DNA of 64,000 nt, taken from the NCBI RefSeq assembly GCF_001633165.1, contig NZ_CP015418.1:972501-1036500 (forward strand), read 5' to 3'. Below, piece by piece: positions 1 to 9,778 of the stretch. This stretch comes from Rhodovulum sulfidophilum DSM 1374 (GTDB lineage Bacteria; Pseudomonadota; Alphaproteobacteria; Rhodobacterales; Rhodobacteraceae). The translations under genes and the position numbers were made by a program. Within the stretch, counting starts at the first letter, position 1, and every line of letters starts with the position of its first letter. Under the pieces are notes generated by a model. The model searched no databases. It was not told the DNA's origin and saw nothing but the letters and a program-made list of their open reading frames with translations.

Positions 1-2616
<2,616 letters not shown>

Positions 2617-2682
2617 TGATCCAGTAATAGCCAAGCTATGCTGGTCATCAGCAACACAACCCCAGTGTACGCGACTTGGAGA

Positions 2683-2826
2683 ATGGCTCTTCCTCGGTTT
2701 GGTGGTCATAGCACGAGCAAAACACCCGGCTCCATTCCGAACCCGGCCGTTAAGTGCCGTCGCGCCGATGGTACTGCGTCTCAAGACGTGGGAGAGTAGG
2801 TCGCCGCCAAACCTAGAAAGAGCCAT
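2683..2826 (+). promoter_or_regulatory. rRNA processing stem flanking 5S
   Basis: A 9-base inverted repeat (atggctctt at 2683-2691 and aagagccat at 2818-2826) brackets the 5S gene exactly. In the transcript it would close the 5S precursor into a long stem, as expected for an RNase III or RNase E processing site. The pairing is seen directly. The processing role is inferred from position. Confidence 0.6.
2696..2814 (+). rRNA. rrf: 5S ribosomal RNA
   Basis: This is a canonical 5S rRNA of about 118 nt. It has terminal pairing ggtttgg/ccaaacc, the conserved loop segment ccgaacccggccgttaagt, and the helix around gatggtactgcgtctcaaga. It lies about 80 nt after the 23S 3' end. Confidence 0.95.
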
Positions 2827-2908
2827 ATAACTCTCTGTTCGATGTTCCGTCCCTATATCAAAAAGACATGGGACGGACGCGCATGGCTCTCGCCAAGCGC
2901 AGAATTGG

Positions 2909-3649
<741 letters not shown>

Positions 3650-3680
3650 CTTGCGCGCTTATACGAATGCGGGTCTTTCG

Positions 3681-4799
3681 ATGAGCGAAGCAGCCAAACG
3701 CGGCACACTATCGAGGCTTCAGGACCTCGCGGCCGAGATCATGCGGCGATACCATCCCGAAATCGAACGCGGGCACCGCAAGTGGGACCGTATCGCGGCG
3801 GGCGCGGATTATCCCGACACTCTTCATCGCAGTGTGCGCGAGTTGCACCATGATCTTCCTGGCGAGCTGGAATCGCTGCGGCAACAGCACGCTGAAGAGC
3901 AAAAAGCCCTTGTGCAGGCCACGAACGAGAGGGGGGTGCAGCAGACGAAGCTGGACGCCATCCTTGTGGAAATCGACGAACTTGAAGCGGAACTCGACTT
4001 CGCTCGGGAAGAGCTGCAATCGCGGCAGTTGGAACTCGCCCGGTTGAAGACAGACGAAAAGGCGCATCAGTCGGAACTTGATGCGCTGAGAGCCTCCGCG
4101 GAGAAGACGCGTCGGCACCTGGCAGAACTCGACGCCAAAGCAGTCGAAGAGGAGAAAAAAGAGAAGCGGCGGCGGACCTATCAGCTCCGCCTCGAGAAAA
4201 AGGAGGCCGCGATCGCGGCGCAGGAAAATGAGCTTGCGCGGAAGGAGGCGAGGGCCTTGGCGGCGCAAGCCGCGATCGCGGAAAAGGTTCGCCTCATCGC
4301 AGCGCGCGAAGCAGATCTGGCGCATCGCGAGCAGCACCAGACGCAACAGGCAGAAGTCGCGCAAGCGCTCACGGCCGATCTGGATGCCCGTGCGGGCGAA
4401 ATTTCTCTCAGAGAAGGGGAAGTGGCGGCAGCGCGCACCGAGTTGGTGTCGGAAGCGCAGGAGGTAAGGGCGCAGAAAGAGGAGCTGGATGCGAGCCTCG
4501 CAGCGATCGACCATGTGGTCGCGGAGATTGAGACGGGCGGAATCCAGATTCTGAATGATGGAAAGCTTCAGTTCAGGGATCCTGCGCCGATCCGCGTGGC
4601 ACCGAGGCCCCTTCGGGTTCGCCTGTTGCCTATCATTCGAAGATTGGTGCGAAAAATCGACGAGACCGAGAAGCGGGCATCCTTCGTCGAAGAAATGATG
4701 CGGCGAATGCAGCGGTTGTTCGGCCGTCCTGATCTGCCGGAAGATGTCGAGCACGAAGCCAGAGAGATCGAGGCAGATTGGCAGGGCGGGCACTTGTAA
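3681..4799 (+). CDS. coiled-coil protein, possible relaxase C-terminal fragment
   Basis: A 372-residue protein starting at the ATG before SEAAKRGTLS. Residues 1-55 contain LSRLQDLAAEIMRRYHPEIE, which resembles the segment of MobV/MobA-type relaxases that follows the catalytic domain. Residues 60-290 are one long charged coiled coil rich in Glu, Gln, Arg and Ala, and the last 60 residues are basic and helical. No relaxase histidine triad is present, so if it derives from a mobilisation protein it has lost its N-terminus. It directly follows the recombinase fragment on the opposite strand, which suggests a deletion joined the two. Product assignment is tentative. The long frame and its strong heptad character support real coding. 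Confidence 0.5.
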   Translation: MSEAAKRGTLSRLQDLAAEIMRRYHPEIERGHRKWDRIAAGADYPDTLHRSVRELHHDLPGELESLRQQHAEEQKALVQATNERGVQQTKLDAILVEIDELEAELDFAREELQSRQLELARLKTDEKAHQSELDALRASAEKTRRHLAELDAKAVEEEKKEKRRRTYQLRLEKKEAAIAAQENELARKEARALAAQAAIAEKVRLIAAREADLAHREQHQTQQAEVAQALTADLDARAGEISLREGEVAAARTELVSEAQEVRAQKEELDASLAAIDHVVAEIETGGIQILNDGKLQFRDPAPIRVAPRPLRVRLLPIIRRLVRKIDETEKRASFVEEMMRRMQRLFGRPDLPEDVEHEAREIEADWQGGHL

Positions 4800-4986
4800 A
4801 CCAGTCCTGGAACCGACTTTCGTGCCAAACGTACTGGATGACCGATCCTCAGCCTTCCGCGGCATCTGTGCAAGATGGAGCATGGCTCCAAGCACCGACA
4901 GGAACGGGCGTATTCCATTGAAAAACTCGGCTCGGCGATCGCATTTCTCCTCGCTCAGGATTTGCGGCGCCTGCGCCTATCCTTCC

Positions 4987-5295
4987 TCAACAGGCGACCG
5001 GTGGGATCGGAAGGAGCTTTGCGAGCTTCCGGAGGTTCTGTGCGGTGGCTGCGAGGTGGAATTCATCACGTGCGCCGCTCGGGCCCCGCAATCGGAGACG
5101 GCTGAGACCCAGGATGCGCTTCAAATGCGCGAAGAGCATCTCCACCTTTTTCCGGAGCTTGCAGGAGATCGCGTAGTCGGTGGTCTGGGTGATCGCACGC
5201 GCTCGATCCCGGGAGGGCTCGAAGATCGACCGGAGGATTTTGCGCGAGGGTTCTTTGTTCGCGGACCAGGTGATCAATGAAGCCACCGCAGGCGT
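4987..5295 (-). pseudogene. IS1182-family transposase, C-terminal remnant
   Basis: The last 102 codons of a longer open frame match the C-terminus of IS1182/IS5-like transposases. The conserved block KKVEMLFAHLKRIL (the YREK-like region) is followed by LRLRGPSGARDEFHLAATAQ and NLRKLAKLLP. The catalytic N-terminal part is missing. The frame is continuous with the vgrG fragment upstream, so the two form one chimeric open frame without a stop. No terminal repeat was identified on the far side. Confidence 0.75.
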
Positions 5296-5772
5296 GAAGG
5301 CCAGGTCGCTCTCGCGATACTGCACGGTGTATTCGAGCTCGGGGTAGTCGTTCGCGAGTTCCACCGTCAGCGCGCCCGCATCCGCATAGGCTGAGAGCAG
5401 CTCGGTCAGGATCTCGATCACGGTCTTGTTGTGGAAGATCCGCTGGTTACGGCGAAGGCTGGCAAGAAAGGCCCAGGGCCGGAGCCGCAGCCGGTAGCGA
5501 TGGCCGTTGTCGCCCGAGCCCAGCCAGCGCGCCTCGGTGACGATGCCGTCGAAAGGGCGTTCGCCGTCCTTCGTGGTGAGGGTGACGGTGGCATGCGTCC
5601 CGATCAGCCGGTCGAAATCGAGATCGGCCGTGGCAGCGAGGCAGTCCGCGGAATAGTCGAACAGCGCGTTCAGGTGATCCGTGCCTTCGAACCGGCGGAG
5701 CACCAGGACATCCTGCCCCAGAACCGTTGAAATCCGGCCCATGCGGGCGTCCTGACGGAAGAAGCCACTCAT
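5296..5772 (-). pseudogene. VgrG N-terminal fragment (copy 1), fused to transposase tail
   Basis: 159 codons from an ATG (MSGFFRQDARMGR) match the gp27-like N-terminal domain of type VI secretion spike protein VgrG, ending at VQYRESDLAF. The rest of VgrG (gp27 end, gp5 OB fold, spike) is missing; the frame runs straight into an IS1182 transposase tail. A near-identical start is found again at 19252, including the same upstream bases just before the start codon (gagggtatttc). The two copies therefore descend from a duplicated vgrG cassette, as is common for orphan VgrG islands. Function is lost here. Confidence 0.75.
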
Positions 5773-6075
5773 GAAATACCCTCTTTTAATACCGCTAAGG
5801 TAGTGGCGCACGTCGTGCCGTGACAACCCCCGGCTGCCGTTCGCTTTGGGGGGCGCGGTCATTGGCGGCATCGTGCCGATTTGAGGGGCGGTAAGGCTGG
5901 CCGACGGGACAGGACCGAGCCCTGCCAAGATCAAGTACCGAGACCGCCCCAGGGGGCCACGAGGGCGCAATTCCCGGTGGCCAGGACCGCGCCGAAACTG
6001 CTCTCGCCGCGGCGACCACGAATGGCCGTTTTCGTGATTCTGCAGGCAGCAGGGGCCGAGGCGCTCAATGTCTTC
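5773..6075. other. intergenic stretch, no gene recognised
   Basis: The 60-80 bases next to the vgrG start (around cactacctt, then a t-rich spacer and gagggtatttc) are shared with the region in front of the second vgrG copy at 19170-19251, so they probably carry the original vgrG promoter and ribosome site. The remainder, up to the insertion sequence, holds only unconvincing short frames and GC-rich imperfect inverted repeats. Confidence 0.4.
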
Positions 6076-6091
6076 TGTGGATGGCCCCTGC

Positions 6092-6325
6092 TTTGCAAGA
6101 GCTTTATTGTGATTTTGCGGCGCCATTGTCAGTACAGTCGTCTGTCCGGCCTGTTTGCGTGACACCTTCGGGATGCCACTGACCCTGATGAGTTCCGCAA
6201 GCGAGGTTCCAATCGGCTTAGCGACCTCGCGGGCCGCTGACATTCACGGAGTGTCCTTGCTTTTGGTTGACTTCGTTCCGCATCATCACGGTCCAAGCGT
6301 CTTGCAACTCGTGCCGGCCGGGCGG
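6092..6325 (-). ncRNA. candidate bridge RNA region of IS copy A
   Basis: Non-coding DNA between the transposase stop and the subterminal repeat. Blocks shared with the equivalent end of copy B (gtccggcctgtttgcg, ccctgatg, tccgca, gacattc) stand out from diverged filler. In IS110-family elements a structured bridge RNA is encoded in a non-coding end and pairs with target and donor DNA; in the IS1111 group it lies on the 3' side. The conservation is seen; the RNA assignment is inferred from family knowledge and no structure was computed. Confidence 0.4.
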
Positions 6326-7345
6326 TCAGGTGCCCGGCTGGCGGTAGTCCTGTTGCTTCGTCAGCATGGCCCAGACGATCCGGGCGGCCTTGTTGGCCAT
6401 GGCGACGGTGGCCAGCCGGAACGGCTTCTGGGCCAGCATCTTCGCCGTCCAGAGATCGGCACGCTCGGGATGCTTCCTGGCCATCAAGGCGCGCGACGTC
6501 ATGCCGACGATCAGCAGCTTCCTGATGTAGCGGTCGCCCTTCTTGGTGATCTTCCCGAGCCGCTCCTTGCCGCCGCTGGATTTGTTCAGGGGGGGCAGAC
6601 CCAGCCAGGCCGCCAGATCGCGCCCGGTCCGGAATTGTTTCGCATCGCCGATCGTGGCGATGATGGCCGAGGCGGTAATCGGACCGATCCCGGGTATGCG
6701 CATCAGCCGCCGGGCATCTGCCGTCATCATGGCGTGCTGTTCGATCATCCTGGTGTAGCCGACGACCCGGGTGTTGAGGCCCACCAGCTGATGGCACAGC
6801 GTCCCGAGAATGCCGTTGGCCAGTTCCGGCATGTCGGGATGGTCCCCGCCGAGGTGGCGTTTGGCAAAGGTGAGGATGGCGCCCACTCCGGTCGGCAGGA
6901 TGTGGCCGAATTCGCGCAAGATGCTGCGGATCATGTTCACGATCTGGGTTTGCTGCCGGACCACAAGATCGCGGGTGCGGTGGATCGCCAGGATCGCCTG
7001 CTGATCTTCCGTCTTCAGTTCGACGAAGCGCATCGTGGGTCGGCGCACCGCCTCGCAAATCGCCTCGGCATCGACCGCGTCGGTCTTGCCCCGCTTCACA
7101 TAGGGTTTCACATAGCCCGCAGGCATCAGCCGGACGTCGTGACCGAGCTTGCCCAATTCGCGGCCCCAGTGATGGGCGGACCCACACGCCTCCATCCCGA
7201 CGACGCAGGGCGGCAGGGCCTCGAAGAATTGCAGAAGCTTGGCGCGCTTCACCGTCTTGTTGAAAATGACGCGCCCATTCGCGGAAATCCCGTGAACCTG
7301 AAAGACATCCTTGGCCAAATCCAGGCCGACCGTATTGACTGTCAT
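6326..7345 (-). CDS. IS110-family transposase (DEDD recombinase), copy A
   Basis: A 339-aa transposase. The N-terminal RuvC-like DEDD domain shows GLDLAK (Asp9), GMEACGSAHHW and KTDAVDAEAI. The C-terminal Tnp domain (family Transposase_20) shows the helix-hairpin-helix IPGIGPITASAI and the serine region KSSGGKERLG that supplies the catalytic Ser. Length is normal and no stops interrupt it, so it may be functional. It moves the element through a circular intermediate guided by a bridge RNA in this family. The start codon follows gaggagccaccca, with GGAG as ribosome site. Paralogue at 30192-31211. Confidence 0.92.
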   Translation of the reverse strand: MTVNTVGLDLAKDVFQVHGISANGRVIFNKTVKRAKLLQFFEALPPCVVGMEACGSAHHWGRELGKLGHDVRLMPAGYVKPYVKRGKTDAVDAEAICEAVRRPTMRFVELKTEDQQAILAIHRTRDLVVRQQTQIVNMIRSILREFGHILPTGVGAILTFAKRHLGGDHPDMPELANGILGTLCHQLVGLNTRVVGYTRMIEQHAMMTADARRLMRIPGIGPITASAIIATIGDAKQFRTGRDLAAWLGLPPLNKSSGGKERLGKITKKGDRYIRKLLIVGMTSRALMARKHPERADLWTAKMLAQKPFRLATVAMANKAARIVWAMLTKQQDYRQPGT

Positions 7346-7521
7346 TGGGTGGCTCCTCTCTCAGCAGTCGATGACAACTGCACTATGGCGCATCGCGACG
7401 CCGGGGGAGCAGGGGCCATCCACATCATCCGCTATCGGCAGGAATCGCGCGGAGCGAACGGCAGCTTCTGATGACCGCCTTCGCCGCCGCTGGTCCGCGC
7501 AATCTTGCGCCGACCGGATGA

Positions 7522-7707
7522 TGTGACCGGCTTCGCGAGGCGCGCATCTGGTCGGAAACCACTCGGCTGGATCTGCGCCTCGCCGAAGTGGCGAGCCCGC
7601 GGCCCGGCGACCGCATCGAGATCGACGGCGAGGCCTTCCTCGTTCAGGGCGAGCCCGTCCGTGACCGCGAGCGGCTCGTCTGGACCGTCGATCTGAGGCC
7701 CGCGTGA
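7522..7707 (+). pseudogene. phage head-tail joining protein, C-terminal fragment
   Basis: About 60 codons (REARIWSETT, RPGDRIEIDGEAFLV, ending VDLRPA) match the beta-rich C-terminus of small phage head-tail joining proteins. There is no start: the frame opens just after the insertion sequence and an in-frame stop at 7519. The stop overlaps the GTG of the next phage gene (gtga), so the two were translationally coupled in the parental prophage. Confidence 0.55.
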
Positions 7708-8327
7708 AGCTGAAACTCGACATCACGCCCGATCTCGTCGCCGCCATGGCCGCGGAAGTGAAGGCCGGCGAGAAGGCCGTCACCGCCGCCATGCGCGAGG
7801 CCGGGACCGGGCTCAAGACCGCCTGGCGCGGACAGATCACTGGCGCGGGGCTCGGGCGGCGGCTGGCGAACTCGATCCGGAGCCAGACCTACCCCAAGGC
7901 CGGCGAGAGCCTGAACGCCGCGGCGCTCGTCTGGTTCAAGGCCCCGGTCATCGTGGGCGCGCATGACACTGGGCCGCTGATCCGCTCGAAGAACGGGTTC
8001 TGGCTGGCGATCCCGCTGCCCGCCGCAGGCAAGTCCCTCCGCGGTGGCAGGATCACGCCCGGTGAATGGGAACAGCGACGCGGTCTGCGCCTGCGCTTCG
8101 TCTATCGCCGGATGGGCCCCAGCCTGCTGGTAGCGGAGGGACGGCTGAACACGAAGGGTCAGGCGGTCGTGTCGCGCTCGAAGACCGGGCGGGGCAAGGT
8201 CACCGCGCCGATCTTCCTGCTGGTCCCGCAGGTCAAGCTGCCGAAACGGCTGGATCTGGCGCGGGATGCTGACCGGGCGTTGGACAATGTGCCGGGTCTG
8301 ATCGTGGCGAATTGGAGAGCAAACTGA
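7704..8327 (+). CDS. DUF6441-family phage protein
   Basis: A 207-residue protein from a GTG start that overlaps the previous stop. It begins MKLKLDITPDLVAAMAAEVK, then a helical region, then an Ala/Gly/Arg-rich body with LVWFKAPVIVGAHDTGPLI and a Lys/Arg-rich C-terminal part. The sequence matches the DUF6441 family of prophage neck or tail-completion proteins frequent in Rhodobacteraceae prophages, always next to head-tail joining genes as here. It appears full length but is isolated from the rest of its phage: about 60 bp downstream lies an unrelated gene on the other strand. Confidence 0.7.
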   Translation: MKLKLDITPDLVAAMAAEVKAGEKAVTAAMREAGTGLKTAWRGQITGAGLGRRLANSIRSQTYPKAGESLNAAALVWFKAPVIVGAHDTGPLIRSKNGFWLAIPLPAAGKSLRGGRITPGEWEQRRGLRLRFVYRRMGPSLLVAEGRLNTKGQAVVSRSKTGRGKVTAPIFLLVPQVKLPKRLDLARDADRALDNVPGLIVANWRAN

Positions 8328-8390
8328 CGCCTGAAACGAAGGTCCCGGAAATCCCAATATCCCAATCGAATACGCGCTGTCAGCGAATCT

Positions 8391-8877
8391 TTACGACACC
8401 AAGAATATCAGGAAGAAGATGAAAGCAATGCCGATAATCCACGGCACCGCGTTTGAGCTTTCACTTTGCGTGGTTTGTGAATTTTTGGTGTTTCGCGCGA
8501 TCCGGTCATTACTTTCTTTGCGCCTCCTATCTTCGGTTCTCTTGTAGTCGATTGTCCGCCCGAAAAAGCTCCCCGCCAATTCGAGGACCCTGGCTTCGTC
8601 GCAATCGTGTTCAAATACGGCATCACCCGGTGGGCCCCATTGGTCCCTAACGTAATAGCCTTTTCCGTTGTAACTTCCGGTGATTTCGAATGGCCCGCTT
8701 CCGCTCCCAGGTGAAAATGGAGCAATTCTCAATGAGGGACCAAAACCCTTTTCGAAGTAATAGCCATGAGGGACAAACTTTGGCTTCAGAATTTTGTAGA
8801 ACTTTTCTGTCGCCGCTTCGCGCCGCCGGTAGCGATCCTCTCCCCTATTGCGTTCCTCGTCGGCCTTCGCCTGGCCA
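8391..8877 (-). pseudogene. hypothetical membrane-anchored protein, N-terminus lost
   Basis: An open frame of about 160 codons with no start of its own. It contains an Arg/Glu-rich helix (DEERNRGEDRYRREAATE), a globular part with YYFEKGFGPS, GKGYYVRDQWGPPGDAV and a Cys-containing helix, and ends in one transmembrane helix (VPWIIGIAFIFFLIFLVS). The family is not recognised. Its 5' end is replaced by an IS3 orfA remnant in another frame at about 8878. Shorter starts (for example near 8732) are possible, so a truncated product could still be made. Confidence 0.45.
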
Positions 8878-9135
8878 CTTTGCGTTCTCAGTCTCCAGGG
8901 CCTTCAGCCTCTTGGCCTCGGACACTTCCATGCCGCCATACTTCGAGCGCCATTTGTAGAAGGTGCCATCGCTGATGCCGTGCTTGCGGCACAGTTCCTT
9001 GGCACCTATCCCGGCCTGATGCTCCTTCAAGATGCCAATGATCTGCTCTTCGCTGAAACGGCTTTTCCGCATCGTCTGTCTCCTCGTTTGGAGAACAGGC
9101 TAACCTCAAACCGCGGACTGTTCAGGGGAGCACGT
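8878..9135 (-). mobile_element. IS3-family insertion sequence remnant (orfA 5' part)
   Basis: The first 65 codons from 9072 (MRKSRFSEEQIIGILKEHQA ... ALETENAK) are the helix-turn-helix protein OrfA of IS3-family elements of the IS407 type. After ENAK the frame leaves the family and stops ten codons later. The upstream 60 bp (to about 9135, with gaacaggctaacc and ggactgttcagggga) probably contains the left terminal repeat. orfB is absent. Confidence 0.7.
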
Positions 9136-9153
9136 CACTGTTGGTAGAGAAAT

Positions 9154-9717
9154 CTAAAGGCCGCGTCGCCTTGGGAGGCCAAAACCCGCGATAGTCGCTA
9201 GACTGGATAGGAGCAAAACTGCGCCTGCCGGGAGAGGAACAACGGCGGTACCGTCTTGCGTGGCGCCGGTGATGGTCAAGTTGCCGTCCGCAAAAAGAAC
9301 GCCATCGGTGAAGAAATCGGAAATCCCAAAGCCATCTAAGTCGCCGGTAAATGTCGCAATCGCGTACGACTGAATCCCAGTCGATAGCGAGAACAACATT
9401 GAGAATGAGTCATCGGCAACGCCATTGTCGACGCTCAGGGCAGTTCCCACCAGCGTGCCGTCGAGGGCAACGACAGAGAAATCATCCAACAAAGTCAGGA
9501 AACCCGATGACAGATCAGCAGCCAAGGCGACATCGATCAAGAAATCTGGGCTGGTGATTGATCCGCCGAGAAATGACGGATCGTAGTCGAACGATGCGTC
9601 ATCGTCAAAATAGACGTCGCTGGTCTCAGTGTAGCCCGCGAAGGTGGCCGCATTGGCGGCTACCGACGCGAGCCAAACATTCGCGACAACGAGAATTCCA
9701 AGTGTCTTGTGCTTCAT
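9154..9717 (-). CDS. secreted VPLPA-CTERM sorting-domain protein
   Basis: A 187-aa protein with a signal peptide (residues 1-23, cleaved after AANA), an Asp/Phe/Leu-rich beta body without recognised domain, and a C-terminal sorting tripartite signal: VVPLPA near residue 159, a hydrophobic helix (VLLLSSLATIAGFG) and a basic tail PRRRGL. This is the VPLPA-CTERM variant of PEP-CTERM, processed at the inner membrane by an exosortase, widespread in Rhodobacteraceae. It sits 60 bp downstream of the RTX gene on the same strand, so they may share a transcript. No exosortase is in the window. Confidence 0.8.
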   Translation of the reverse strand: MKHKTLGILVVANVWLASVAANAATFAGYTETSDVYFDDDASFDYDPSFLGGSITSPDFLIDVALAADLSSGFLTLLDDFSVVALDGTLVGTALSVDNGVADDSFSMLFSLSTGIQSYAIATFTGDLDGFGISDFFTDGVLFADGNLTITGATQDGTAVVPLPAGAVLLLSSLATIAGFGLPRRRGL

Positions 9718-9778
9718 ATCGCATCCCTTTCACCCAATACATGGGGCGGCCGCAGCGGCACGCAGAAAATCTTCGCTT

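Larger units (their letters stand above)
6070..7430 (-). mobile_element. IS110-family (IS1111 group) insertion sequence, copy A
   Basis: A 1.36-kb element defined by a 17-bp subterminal inverted repeat, tgtggatggcccctgct at 6076-6092, whose reverse complement is at 7408-7424. It carries one transposase gene and about 230 bp of non-coding DNA on the 3' side of that gene. Subterminal inverted repeats with a long 3' non-coding end are the mark of the IS1111 group within IS110. It is a relative of copy B at about 29948-31295; repeat sequences, gene length (339 aa) and both flanks correspond. Outer boundaries are accurate to within about 10 bp only. Confidence 0.75.

Noticed and set aside
3708..4895. 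395-codon minus-strand frame
   Set aside because: Antisense shadow of the coiled-coil gene; the plus frame has heptad structure, the minus one does not.
4987..6243. A single 418-codon protein
   Set aside because: It is a chimera: transposase tail, VgrG head, and non-coding upstream DNA read through. The VgrG start is at 5772.
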